Source: Ephydatia muelleri
Lineage: Eukaryota; Porifera; Demospongiae; Spongillida; Spongillidae
Reading direction: 5' to 3'
Assembly (NCBI GenBank): GCA_013339895.1
Contig: JABACO010000002.1
Coordinates: 8,650,924-8,714,923 of the forward strand
Length of the DNA: 64,000 bases
Notes under the pieces: generated by a model
The model's input: only the letters and a program-made list of their open reading frames with translations
Told to the model about the DNA's origin: nothing
The model's database searches: none
Position numbers and translations under genes: made by a program
Shown: positions 48,127 through 60,542 of the stretch, one piece after another
How the letters are laid out: the number at the start of each line of letters is the position of its first letter
Position numbering within the stretch: position 1 is the stretch's first letter

Positions 48127-48689
48127 AAGTCAAGTTGTGTTTGAGTTGAGTCGTGCTTTTACAAGGTGCTGCCTTTAATACTGTTTATCATGCACGGATT
48201 TATCAATTGGGGGTTTAATGATAACCATTAATTCAGACTGTCAATCATTAAATCAGGTAATATAACTTTGGGCTGTTCTGCTTTGTGATGTGTACTGTTA
48301 TTATTCTATGATGGTTTGAATTTTGTCGCTGTCTTCGTTACACACGATCTAACAATCACCACTTATATCACATGCACTTGTTTGCATAGGTTATTTAATT
48401 TGTGTAGGGTGGGACGATAAGATAAAGGCTCAACGAGCATGCATGTGGGTTCAGACATAGGGAATATGCAACAGTTACAGAGTTGGGTGGCAACTGCTGA
48501 CTGCTGCTAAAGGTCAGATTCAGGTACTCAGTTTGTCGTATTTATCCATCAGGGAATAGCAAATATGTGCACTATGACCGCACTCTAGAAGAATTTCAGT
48601 TAGTCTTCTAACTGTGGAAGAGGATAAGTATTGGCTAGACATGTATATCACAGCACCAATACATGTCACTGAAAACTTTGAAAGCAAAG

Positions 48690-49440
48690 CTAAAGGTTCG
48701 ATAAATTGAATGTTCAAAGAATACATCAAACCGTACCGTCCCCGACTACTCCACGAGCTGAAGGATACTGACCCAGAGCTGAGAATGCAGTGGGCAGACT
48801 TGTGGATATCATAAGTGTAGAATGACCCAACATTTCCCAATTCCATTCTCTGGACAGATGAGGCCATCTTCCACAGAATGTGAACAGAAGGAATGCAATT
48901 ACCTGGGCAAACAGAATCTAATATTGCCACCTTTCGCTCATACAAGAGAAATGATATAATGGTATACCAGTTACTGTTTTGAGATGCTGGCTTTTTTTTT
49001 TGAAGGTGGTATGTCACTAGGAGAAGTTAGTTGGAAATATTGTCAGATAGAAATTGGCCATTTTAAAAAGCTGTTGATCAGTTACTGTCAGATAGAATGT
49101 GGCCATTGTTTAAGCTGTTTATCAGTATGACCATGAATTTGTCCTCTTTCAACAAGATGGAGCAGCACCTCATTACCACAAAGAAGTAAGGAAATGTCTG
49201 AACAAACATTTGATAACCACTGGATGAAGAAAGCTGAACCACTACAAGGCTTAACATCTTTGGACTTCTGGTTGTAATGAATCCAGAAAAATAAAGTGTA
49301 TGTTCGTATGCTCTCTACCACTGATGAGCTGAGGCAAATCAATAGAAAGAGAATTGTGCTATACCACAAGGAATGGTGCAGCGGGCCACTCCCCCATCAC
49401 AGAACTGGCACAGAAGATTACAGCAATAGATGGATTGCAT
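48690..49440 (+). pseudogene. mariner/Tc1-type transposase relic
   Basis: Plus-strand blocks: FKEYIKPYRPRLLHELKDTD then ELRMQWADLW (48710-48790), ILWTDEAIFHRM with a catalytic Asp-Glu (about 48840-48880), FVLFQQDGAAPHYHKEVRKC with the second catalytic Asp (about 49135-49200), and KVYVRMLSTTDELRQINRK (about 49290-49350). This is the block order of mariner-like transposases (RLLHxLNEDDPDRR, DEA.F, QQDGAPPHY). Stops and frame changes throughout. The long minus-strand frame 49017-48520 is its shadow. Confidence 0.78.
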
Positions 49441-51131
49441 GTACCTTTAAATCTTGGTATTATGCTCTTAATGTTACCCTATATGCTATGGCTAAAATAT
49501 GTCAGTGCACAATCACATAGCGTTCATGCCGTCCTCTGCAAGGTGGTAGCTAAAGATACAACACTAACCTAGTATCATGTGAGCACAGTTAATGAAATGA
49601 CACACTCAATGTGAATGGAAGTGGGTCCAATAACATTGTTCAGTTACAACTTTGCAGATGGCAGAACTGTACCACCACAAGTATTCACACGCCATACCAA
49701 CTTAGTGTCTTGTTGTAGTATTTGGTTACATTATCTCTAGTATTGAGTACTGAAGTGGTTATAGTATAGCATATGTATTGAGTGGTATACACCAGAGGAG
49801 ACCTATGGTATGCACTTGGCATGTGTCACAACCAAACTTCTGATACCTTTTTGAAGTTGCGAGAATAAAACACATGCTAATGTAGTGTGCAAAGAAGCAT
49901 TATGTCAAGGAACAACTTCGCTCCCTGGAATGTTTTGTGCATGAACATGGGAGGGGCTGGCCAACTTCATATGAACTAGTTGCTCTGTGGAGTGTATTAT
50001 GTACAATAAACTTCAATGGTGTACATAGTAAGAAACAGGAAATGGGAATGATATACGTTTGAGAACCTACAAATATCATCTGAAGAACTGTGAGTGTTGC
50101 TTCCATCCTTGGGTACACACACATGTGAACACACAGATCCAGCTGTACTTAACAACATTACGTACCGCCACCTCATTTACACCCGTACCCGTTCACCATG
50201 ATGTGAAGATCATGAAGGAATCAGAGGAAAGCACTATGTTATAAGTCCAATTTTACAGAAAGAGGACTTCCTTTTGTTCAGACAATGTGCCTGGCTATAA
50301 GTCTATTGTGTTACCCAAACAAAACAATTTGTAGTTTAGACGAGTATGTACAATGATGGTATGTTGGAATTACACTTCTTATATTGCTCCTTGGTTACAG
50401 AAAATCCCAACTCACTGACTTACAACAATGCAAAATGCAATTCTGCATCTAAAATTCCATCATGCTCTGGGAAATGTGTGATAACAACAATACAGAGCAA
50501 TGCAGAAGTGTCTATTTGTACAAAAATTTATGACACATGTTCAAAAACTGACACATATATGAGTATCATTTGGAAGTGTTGCCTTTGCTTATAGAACCCA
50601 GTAACAGGGCCATCCCGAGTGGTCACCTCCCCTAAGGAGATGCTACCATCCGTTGACTCTGTGGTTTTTATTTTTTTTGTCTGCAGAGGAATCGAGCTTA
50701 TTTTGTTGCGTACATCACAGACACAACATATGTAGTCCATCTCAACTTGAGACAATCTCCAACATCTGCCTCATTGGATAAAGCATAAGTTGAATCCTGT
50801 ATCAGAACATGTGTAATTACACATCATAGCACAACTACCAATACATGGTACAATGCAGTCACAACTTGAATAATGCAGAAGCACACACAAGTACTGATAT
50901 AGAGTAGAGGTTGCACACACCTAACAATGCAGAGGCACAAACAAATCTCATTATTGCACAGACAAAAAAGTGATGTTAATAATTTTATTGTTAGTCAGTT
51001 TTGTTATTGTTATTGTTATTGTTGGTTGTGGTCAGAGATAATACACTGTATAGTATATATTATCTCTGATCTGGTACAGTATTAATCAAGTGTACTGGGG
51101 AATTGCATTGGGTCAGGAAGTTTATTCGCAG
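49441..51131. other. Gene-less stretch
   Basis: No recognised domain. A short hairpin with cagagataata / tattatctctg lies at 51034-51072, next to TTATTG repeats (51002-51025). Confidence 0.4.
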
Positions 51132-51182
51132 GCTGATGAGAACACACACATCAAAGAACTGCAAGCAGAAGCTGAGGAGTAA
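51132..51182 (+). CDS. Possible terminal exon, coiled-coil-like C-terminus
   Basis: After acceptor tttattcgcag the frame reads ADENTHIKELQAEAEE and stops at TAA (51180-51182). It starts in phase 0, like most exons of the kinase gene. A poly(A) signal AATAAA follows 148 nt later. It could be an end of the kinase gene (or an alternative end), or the end of another gene. It is short, so chance remains possible. Confidence 0.4.
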   Translation, partial: ADENTHIKELQAEAEE

Positions 51183-51329
51183 TACAGAAAGTCCTAATCA
51201 CCTTCATTTGTGACGGATATAACAAAATTAAATGTTTGTCTTACTTGATATTTGTATAGCATCGCTTGATCGCAGGGCAGTATAATATATAGCCCACATT
51301 CAGACCTATTTTTAGCATTTTATAAGCTT

Positions 51330-51335
51330 AATAAA
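51330..51335 (+). terminator. AATAAA poly(A) signal
   Basis: Canonical hexamer 148 nt after the TAA of the putative terminal exon, in AT-rich sequence (gcttaataaagattc). Confidence 0.4.
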
Positions 51336-52718
51336 GATTCAATTCGAAAGATCGTATTTGTGATTTGTTGCGTGGGGGTACGATGCACCACGATCAACTC
51401 GTGCTGCAACATCGACATCCTGTTATATTAATATAACCCCGCACTTCTAAGCACATTAGGTATTCATTCCGATACCATACTTAATTCACGCATTGTTTAG
51501 CCTGTATCCTCTGCTTGGATACGCCCCTAAAGGTGAGCTAGGCGGACAGTGATTATGGAGGTTTGTAATTAAGGTATAATGCATGACTAATAGCACTGTG
51601 CACAAGTTGTGTAGCCCTATAAAAGTGTTGGGGATGAACGGGTTTGGGCGAATAAAACGGGTACTATCCCCGCGATGTTAATTTAACAGACGGTTGGCCA
51701 CCTGTTGATTGTCTGGTTGATCTACCGGACCACTTGAGCATCCGTAGAGAACATACAGTGCATATACATGTACCAAATCGACCTATAGAGAACTACAAAT
51801 AGTGCTATGACAAACGAGCCCTGCGTTATCAAAGCTGCATGTCGAAAGTACATCGTAATGTCATCACATACATGTACTGTATATATGTTCGTTCGTATAT
51901 CAATCGCAAGTCGGTTACGACTGCTAACCACGGGTTTGCAACTTCCGAATAAATTGAGTTTGATGCATTTGGGCAAGGCTGCCCATAGCGCAATCATGGA
52001 TACGATAATACAAAATAGAGTTGAGTCACATTTCACCAGGCTACATAATACGGCACCGTACAAGAGTATCAGCACAAGGCTGCACGAGAGAGCTAGCTAG
52101 AGTTTGCACGTGTGGCCCGCGGTCCGCACAAAAAAAAAAGCAAGAAAAAAAAAAAACACAAATGAAAACAAAACAAGACAAACTGGACGCAAAGTTGATT
52201 TGTGAACTTGCGGCGAAGGCTTGGCGCAGGGGAATTCAGTTCGCTAATATACAGTGCCGGTAGAGTACATGTGCATATATTATTATTGCTCATGCCACAT
52301 GTACAGTATGTGTCTGATGAAGTGTGATGAATTGAAGTGCCTTAGATATTTGTACAGCATAGATGCATGGAAATTGATTTAAGCTACCTGTATATCAATG
52401 CCTGTCAATCTAGAACCTGTCAGTAAGTGACGTATTCTGCACGTACATTAGTTGCAAGATATGCGATATGTATAAATGGTTATAATGACATCGTTTGAGT
52501 TGTTTTTATGAGAAAGGCTGTTAAAATCGTATGTGGTCGTCCACACACATTCAATGTTAAATATGGCGCGGTCATCTTATATATATCAGTACGTGAATAC
52601 AATTGTATTTCGTTATAAACTATGTGAGTTGTGGTCGTGCTGTCTCCCAGTCTATGAATCTGTTGTGGTGATTGGGTGAGACAGAGTTGAAGTAAACAAT
52701 ATTATATATTATAATTAC
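51336..52718. other. Gene-less stretch
   Basis: No recognised coding region. A-rich run at 52130-52160 (caagaaaaaaaaaaaac). Confidence 0.4.
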
Positions 52719-52956
52719 CGTAGAGTGCCGTGATATATCCACCCCCCGTCCACCCCACACAAAAAAAAATGGCCCGTGTTTAAACGAGCGTATCGACGTA
52801 ATAATGAACGCAGCTGCGTGCTATTCTGTTGGAGTACCAGTTCTTTACTGAAATGTTGAAACAGGTACGCGGAAGCGTTAACGAGTACGAAGATACACTC
52901 GTTTAACGACGGGCCATTTTATTTCGGTGGGGGCGGAGGGGGGTACTCTACGGTAG
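52719..52956. mobile_element. MITE with TACCGTAGAGT inverted ends
   Basis: About 238 bp. Left end TACCGTAGAGTGCC, right end ggtactctacggta, its complement. Arms pair for roughly 65 bp with mismatches (aaaatggcccgt and acgggccatttt; taaacgag and ctcgttta). No coding sequence. Confidence 0.85.
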
Positions 52957-52969
52957 GCGGTATATACAT

Positions 52970-53591
52970 GTTCTATACGAAAATGGGTCTTGTGGATTTA
53001 ATTTTATACATAAAAGTTAAATCGATATATCTTCCGAAATATTAACGCTATTGGGTTCCTATTGGGTCCACAACATACCACATCATTACTATATGTGAAA
53101 ATTCATTTAGGTGCCTTACACATGCGGGGTACCGACGTTTCAAGGTCCGATACCCCGTAGGGTTCAAAACGGCCACATCTTCAGGTAGGAGTGTCCAAAT
53201 CGGTGCAAGGAAGTTACATATTTCCCGGGCGTTACGCGCCATTAATATATTACGACTGGCTTCGAGGACGTCTTCGTAATACGTTAATGGCGCGTAACGC
53301 TCGGGAAATATGCAATTTCTTTGCACACTTGTATCTCCATAACGGATAAAGCAAAAATTAACGAAAGGAACAAATCAATAGCGGTAGACACGAACAGAAA
53401 AAATCAATTGCGGTAGGACCCTTCTACATAGGTACCTATTTTGAACCGATTTAGACACCTACCTGAAGATGTGGCCTTATGTTGTGTTAAAATTAGGAGC
53501 CCGATAGCTTTAATATTTCGGAAGATATATCGATTTAAATTCTATGTTATAAAATAAAATCCACAAGACCCATTTTCGCATAGAACGTTCC
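52970..53591. mobile_element. Foldback element, GGAACGTTC class, deleted copy
   Basis: The left end lacks the first bases (gttctatacgaaaatgggtc) and the right end is complete (cattttcgcatagaacgttc). Both arms carry deletions, and the right arm has a local duplication of the caat(a/t)gcggtag segment near 53378-53420. Same family as 16037-16824. Confidence 0.88.
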
Positions 53592-54449
53592 ATATATACA
53601 TATACATGTATATGTATGATTGCCCCGAGTACTAAATGCACCTGTTTGGGTTCGTTTCATTTGCTAGCAGCCAAAGGATGGTTTATGACTTACACTCATG
53701 TATGCTTCACTGGATATGGATACTAACTTTTCAGTGCAGTATAATGCTGCATGGATGGAACCACCAAGCATAAGTGTGAATTACATAAACGTGAAGCATC
53801 TTAATGATAAACAGTCCAAACATTTGCAAATAAGACATCCGCACCCCTCCCCTTCCCCGCCCCCTTTGAAGCCAATTTGCTAATGTTTAGTTGTTGCGTC
53901 TAATAAAAAACTTACCGTAATAGGGACAGCACCTTTCTAACTTGCTTCTTATATAGAATTTCCATTTCATTTTACTCAAAATTCCTTATTTTCAGTCAAC
54001 ATGTCTGAAAATATTATCTTTCCTTAAACATGTAGTTGTTGGTCTAGGAAGCTTGGTATTTAGACACTCTTCATATTCTCTGCACAGCAAAAACAGATTG
54101 ATGCATGCATGTCACTAAAAATGAATAATAGGGAAAAATGAGTGCCCTATTATTGATTTCTAGTGACATGCATCAATTTTATTTTGCTGTGTGCAATGTG
54201 TGTCCACATCACGAGCAATATGCCTCCTGGCATTCTTTTTGTTCCTTTGTGACCTGCTGATGGTGAATTGTGACAGTTTCTCAATATACCTGTCGGTAGA
54301 AAGGATTGGTACCACGATAGGTTCACAGATAGGCCCTGGCCTATACTTTCTGCACACATGCCATCATGAATGACCAACTGAAACCAAAGTTGTAGAATCC
54401 TTCTTAGTGGTTGTTTTCTCCACTCTTGTTTTGCTTATGGATAATGTTA
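53592..54449. other. Gene-less stretch with small hairpin
   Basis: A hairpin at about 54096-54180 (attgatgcatgcatgtcact against agtgacatgcatcaat) flanks aataataggg/ccctattatt, a short palindromic repeat. Nothing else recognised. Confidence 0.5.
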
Positions 54450-56375
54450 TCATCTCTCCAGTGCGTATCTCAGCTTCTGTATCACTGCATTCTTCTGCTG
54501 TGCCTGCCTGACATCCTCAATTGCCAAACCTGAATGAAGAGAGGTGAGTGCTATATGAACAGTGAGAGGTACAGTATCCCTTCTTCGCGATAAAGCATCC
54601 AAATTACCACCCTTTTGGTACTCAATGGAGAAATCATATTCCTGAACTGCAAGGGCCAACAACAAAGGAGACCTTCTGACTTCTGCTCATTCAGCCACTG
54701 TAATGGTACATGATCAGTCATTAAATGAAATGGTAATCGTAAAAGGCAATGACGGAACTGCTTCACTCTCTTTGTATAACACTGCAGTTAGACTCTGCTC
54801 TTGACGGTGTGTGACTAGCATAGCCAATTACATGTCCCTCTTGCTCTAGTACTGCACCTGCACTTGCATCAGTCTGCAAGATCATTCTGCTTAATTGGCT
54901 AAAGATCACGGAACCAGCAATGGGTATGCATCTTTGTGAGTTTGTTTATCGGATTTTCTACTTCTGTTCTAAAGTGTGCATAGATTATTCGAGGTGGAAC
55001 TCTAACTTGTGGTCCGTTGGTGGTGATTTTGTGGCATGCGATTCAGGTGTCATGCATGATGAATAGATCTTTGAACTCTTGTACTGCAGAGTTGAAGCAA
55101 GGTTTTATAAACTCTGGAGATTCAACATTTGCATGATCATCAAATGGAGGGATGGTACACCCCTCAATGTTGATCTATCGCCGATAGTGCTGCACAAAAT
55201 ATTGATCTCCTTTGTTTCTCAGCTTCCAGGGTGGATGCCAACTCTGGTGGGTTGTGGCTCTTTTTGTTAGTTCTGGACACTGCTTTCTATTCTAGGAGTG
55301 ACAGTCACTGGGGTCATTGTGAAGTCTAAAACAAACCTTTATCCTGTACAAAGTCACTTCCTAGGATGACAGGAGTGATATGATCTTTAACCACAACAAA
55401 TTTAGGCTTCATTTCCTAACACTACAGTAGCTTCAACATAATCCACTATTGGCAGTGTCTCTCCACTAACTTTAACTTTTGTGGTGGTTGTCTCCTGGTT
55501 ATTCCTTTTAGACTGAACACTATTTCCTGACGTAAGAGTGAGATTGATGAACCAGAGTGGAGCATTATTTCAGCAGATATTCCATCTATTTTACCTTTCA
55601 ATATCGACACCTCACTCCTAGTTGAAGCTACAATGACACAATTTGGTGGGCTTACTGTTGTACGGAATGACCGTTGCCCCTTGCAATATCCCATTGATGT
55701 TTCACTGGTTGAATCTGCTACGATAATAACGACGAATGTGCCAAAATTTTCCACATTTAAAACACTGGACAGACCTTGCTTGTGTGCTCATAAATGTGCC
55801 CGCTCCCACCTTGATTTTGATGCTTCAGTTGCTGCTATTTGCTCCGCGATGGCAAGGACCTGACCTTGAAGTTCTGCTACTATGCAATGACGCTGATACT
55901 GTGATACACTCGCAACTTGTTGCTCCTCTAACTCTTCTAATGACATCAGTAGTTTAGCACGTCAATTCTTTGGCATCTCCCGTAGCGCGAAGCTGTCTGC
56001 TGACTGCATTAGGCAAGCCAGCCAGGCACGAGCTTCAAGCTTTAGCATTGCTTGATCCAACAGTTATTATAGTTCATGAAGGAAAAGAGACAACTCTTCA
56101 CCGGTAAAACAACGAATTGCTATAGCGTTGTGAAACTAGATGATACCATCGTGGCAGTGTGTTTTTCCTTCACAATACCGTACGTAGTTCTGTCTTTCGT
56201 TGCCGCTGAGATCAAGCCACGTGGCGAGCGCCTCACCTTCTAAAAGAGTCGGCAACTTCACAGCCCTCAGTTTCTTATCCCAGCCGTTGGCATCACTACA
56301 AATGCAGAACGCGTACGCCAATCTCCTGACGCAAATGGCTTGGTAAGACTTGTGCATGTAAGTCAAACTCGCCAT
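54450..56375 (-). pseudogene. Ty3/gypsy relic: gag, protease, RT start, RNase H
   Basis: Reading leftwards: gag (56375-56136, ANGWDKKLRAVKLPTLLEGE then ALATWLDLSGNERQNYVR); a retropepsin-like frame (55754-55446) with IDGISAEIMLHSGSSISLLR, in which the catalytic DSG is HSG; the start of the RT (an EV..NKLTKMHT block near 54950); then a jump to RNase H: LQTDASAGAVLEQEGHVIGY (about 54850), FRHCLLRLPFHLMTDHVPLQ and LALAVQEYDFSIEYQKGGNL followed by DALSRR (about 54600). Most of the RT is missing. Dead element. Confidence 0.82.
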
Positions 56376-56414
56376 TCTCTGCTACCAATTTAACAAGTCC
56401 AATTTACAGTGCTG

Positions 56415-56448
56415 GCTCGCAACAACGGAAAATCCTCCCCCCCCCCAT

Positions 56449-56519
<71 letters not shown>

Positions 56520-57480
56520 GCAACAACTGAAAATTACAGACATTCATATCTTACGTTGCGCCCACTAATTGCATTTGAGTGAAAGCCTAACGAAACTGTT
56601 GAGGAAGATCCTGGTTTAGGATTACACAAACTTTTAAAGCATATACAGTGGCAATAATAATGTAACGTATTTAACCCCCTAACACTAAGCACTACTCACA
56701 CAATACATAGCTCAGCACTGCTACCTACATGAACCTGCATATGGACAAACGGTACGCGAAAATGCATAGTTAGCACACATCAAATCCCAGAATTGAAGAG
56801 CTTACTCGTTCAAATAAGGATTCGTAAGCATAGTCACGAACCCAGACCCAAATGTACGTAAGTACATACATTTGGGTCTGGGTACGTAACTACGTTATCT
56901 TTGAACTTACTTGTATATGAATCAGACATGAGAATTATGCACCAAAATAGGAACGCTATTATTTGATCGAGTTTGTCTTCGATTTTAAGAATTTTCAACT
57001 GCCCACGTGGTTATATGTAGGGAGCCAGGAACGAATTCCAAGATTTAAACAGTCAAACTCACGTACCTCTAGCATCAACAATCGAATTCCTTTCACATAT
57101 TCCATATGGTTACCGTAATAAACTTTCTTAACGATGGCCGGAGCAGTCCTCGCATCTTATGATGTTGCAGGCGTTATTCGGGGCCACCATGTTTACAAAG
57201 CTATATGGTCTTGGGATTCTTTCCTGGCTTCCTACTTATAGCCAGGTGGGCAATTGAGAATTCTTCAATTCGGATCAAACGGCCACTTTTTAGCGCATAA
57301 TTCTCATTCTGATTCACATACAAGTAAGTGCAATGATAGTGCAATTTTCGGCTCCCTGCTCTAAGAATCGTTTTCATTTGGCAGGTATAAGAACGGGGTA
57401 AGCTCTTCAATCCTGGGATTTGCCGTGTGCTACTACATACCCGATCATCTAGCACATACATGTACATATTAAAAGCCCTA
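56415..57480. mobile_element. GCTCGCAACAACGG foldback, copy with CA expansion
   Basis: Begins gctcgcaacaacggaaaatc like 39540, is interrupted by a CA microsatellite, then resumes with a second end (cgcaacaactgaaaattaca). Arms match the other copy (ctgctctaagaatcgttttc near 57355; ccaccatgtttacaaagcta near 57184). It also contains a hairpin of agacccaaatgtacgtaagt type at 56842-56884. The right terminus is missing. Confidence 0.75.
56450..56518. repeat. (CA)n microsatellite
   Basis: About 34 uninterrupted CA units, preceded by a C run, inside the end of the foldback element. Confidence 0.97.
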
Positions 57481-57965
57481 CTAATTATCCTTCTATGCAC
57501 AAGTCTATAGTTGTAGTGGAATAATAATCAGATGCTCGTGATTTACTAATCTCGTTTGCAATGGATTCAGATCCCTATAGCCTGTGATACACATGCAGAT
57601 TACACAGACACATGTACCACTCGGTAGTGAAGTATCATCATCACCCAGTCATGGTGGGCCTAGTTAATGTCACATGATGCTGTCACTCAATGGTCACATG
57701 TGTGTGCAATTACATGGCAACAGAATCACAGACTTTAGTATTCTGTTAATTTAGGCATGTTGCTACCACAACTTTCCTCATGCAGACCTGTTGAACCAAT
57801 AACTATGTGAGACATAATAGGCCAACTCTTATTTTAACCAAGCATGTCTGGTCGCACCAGACTTTAGTCCCAGAAACAGGTCAACTGCAGCGACATTCAC
57901 TTAACAGTGCCAAAATCAGGATAAAGTAAATTATTTATTAATAATACAATTACATCTTATCATAT

Positions 57966-58160
57966 TAAATGTTCACAGCCATTGAAATTTGTCACAGTGA
58001 GTACGAGGCCATTGTTGTCTTCAATATACCAATTAAATGTCACATCAGCACTTTGCCTGACTATAACAAGAGCAAACTCGCATATGAATGTGATATGATA
58101 ATAATGTTCCTCTCTCCAGTGTTCCTTGTTTGGATCAAAGAGCTTGGGATTGGGTGCTGT
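57966..58160 (-). CDS. Possible terminal exon of an unknown minus-strand gene
   Basis: Minus-strand acceptor atcatatacag then APNPKLFDPNKEHWREEHYY, ADVTFNWYIEDNNGLVLTVT and NFNGCEHLI, with TGA at 57966-57968. On the minus strand an AATAAA lies about 30 nt beyond the stop (plus positions about 57935-57940). The strand-like, non-repetitive composition looks like real protein. No family was recognised and no upstream exon found. If real, a gene on the opposite strand overlaps or separates the plus-strand genes. Confidence 0.45.
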
Positions 58161-59360
58161 ATATGATGACCACATTGGTCATATAAACAAACCATTTGTA
58201 ATTCTACTGGCATCTGACTTGGTATGGACTCTTGCATTCACAAACCCACAAAATGCAATTTTTATTTTTATTTTTTGCAATGGCAGCATGTAATAAAGCA
58301 GCTCTCTGCGGGAAGTTATTGTGCACAGGTAGTATAGATAACATCTGTCAGCATCTCTAAGTTAGATGAGGATCCTAAATGTATGTATAAAAGAGCCTTT
58401 CTATGATGCAAATGGAATTTAAAAAATTCGGGGTTTCAACGCCTATTCTGAAATAAAAGACACATTAAGAAAATCTGGGCTTTCCACATTGCTTGTGAAA
58501 CTTATATATGGAATTATTTCCGCGAAAGGACCTAACGCATGTTATTTCAAGATTTCAACTTTTTGATACTCCAGATTTCTGAAATGCTCTCTACACATTC
58601 CGTCTTACGCACTGAGAATCGGGGTATCCATCATGGAGTTGCAAGGCTCTGTATTTTTAATTAGCCATTCTTTTCAACGCAAGCGTTACATTTCTATTAT
58701 GTGTACACCGGTTTAGACTAATAAGTAGTCTCGGTCCCAGACCAACGGATGCAGCGACGGATTCCGTTGGTCAGGTAATGAGACTAACTAAAAAGGGACT
58801 ACATGAAATCAACATGAACACACCAAGAAACAATCACAGCGCTAACTATTATCGTTTAAACTCTCCATCGACATCTTTTATGAGATGTGATTCTCACATT
58901 GCGGATCGTCCGTTTGTAGACATGATTTGTTTCCAATCCCTCTCTATGCTATCACTGGTCGAACAAGGTGGAGTCAAGCATAGCAATATACATTACATGC
59001 ATACAGTATTTTGTGACCGTCTCCGTTTACAATGTGTTTAACAATTCTATTCGACAGTCATACCGTTAAAAAGTGTTGACAGCCTTCTCCGACCCCTACC
59101 CAGATGAAACGACATGTAGGGAGAGAGGGGGAACACAATCACTTTGTTCTAAATAGTTAAGCATGCAACATGCATATCACCTGCATGAAAGAGGAAAGCA
59201 TTTGACTTTCTTAACAACAAGCCACATCAGTTGTTTATTTAACAATGGTGTGTATGTTCGTGCATGCGGGTGTGTAAAATACCTGTACATGTATAACCAT
59301 ACATGCATGTACTGTATATGTATGAAAACCAGGGTTCAGCCGGTTACTGCACACTTGCAG
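58161..59360. other. Gene-less stretch
   Basis: Contains a roughly 60-bp imperfect palindrome at 58727-58786 (gaccaacgga ... tccgttggtc, with gtctc/gagac outside), a likely MITE remnant. No gene seen. Confidence 0.45.
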
Positions 59361-59410
59361 GAGGAATACGAGCACCAATGAGCAACGAACGTGTGAAACA
59401 TGCTGCAGCT
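59361..59410 (+). CDS. Possible first coding exon of a CRIB-protein gene
   Basis: After acceptor ctgcacacttgcag an ATG at 59378 opens MSNERVKHAAA and ends in phase 0 at a perfect GTAAGT donor (59411). Phase 0 would join directly to the exon at 63467 (DAEVAVDIK). This supports a separate gene starting here, but the exon encodes only 11 residues, so it is weak evidence. Confidence 0.35.
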
Positions 59411-60542
59411 GTAAGTCAAAAGTACAGATCCCTCCCTAGACTATCCAACTCTAGCACCTTCTCTATCTCTCTACATTGGATTTTGAAATGTATGGGTTAT
59501 GCTAGCAGCATATACATGTACATTATGCAATAAGCGCTGCACCGTAACAGTCTGGGATACAGTGTGCATGTTTGCATGATTTAATCGTTGTGCATATAAA
59601 AGTAGTTCCTCTGACGATCATTTAAATAGCTAGAAACAACATATACTCAACCTGCATGTGGACCTTGCAAAGCAGTTCAACACATACAGTAATACATTAA
59701 TAGTGACAGAATTATAACAAGTAAATAAATAATTAAGTAAACGACTCAGAGCCTACTTCAATGCATAAACCAGAGTCCAATCATCAAAAACCAGGTCACT
59801 CCACTTCATATGCTGGTTGCATGTGCATATCCACAAGTTTATGCATTAGGTTTCTGCCACTTTGTTACAATATTTACATGTAGCCATTATCTTAAGGAAG
59901 TGCTCGGCTTCACAATATAGAAGCCCATCTACTAAAGGGACTAACACCTTCGCAATTCTCATCCGCTTGTTTGTATATCCTCCATTGATCTTGGGCTTCT
60001 GATTCAAAAACAGATTCTGGTGCAACTGTTACTGCAGGATGGTAATCTGTATCAATAAACTTTATGGCGAAAAATTACTCTACCACCATGCACTCTCAAT
60101 AATACCATAGTCCTGAGTCACCTGCATGCTTGTATATCTGCAACTTAGACAATCGATTCTCAGACAAACCTGTTAACATGTCTCTAGACAATATGCCCAC
60201 CAACCTTACAGACAAGAGTTACATGCAATTGCAGTATGACTATGGTCAAAGTGGTAACAAGTGAGTAGAAGAATCATTAACCATTCTGAGATTTTGCTAT
60301 AATGGTCTTCTGTCAATTGTCATTTAGTTGTGAGCTTCACCTAAATATCTTCACCTATCTGCAACCTACAGTTTTGCACTGTGTAAGTATATCTTCTTTG
60401 GTTTTATCATGGTGTTTTCTTGCAGTCAAACGATTCTTTAGATGTTGGTGGGATCAAATACATAAATTCTATAGCTTCAATTTATCACATTTGTTTGTAT
60501 TCTAGATGTCTTGTAGACTGGAAATGCAGTCTTGTTGGGGAT
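59411..60542. other. Intron or intergenic, nothing recognised
   Basis: AT-rich with short frames only. Confidence 0.4.

Noticed and set aside
48520..49017. 165-residue minus-strand open frame
   Set aside because: It is the shadow of a mariner-like transposase relic on the plus strand, whose motifs are clear.
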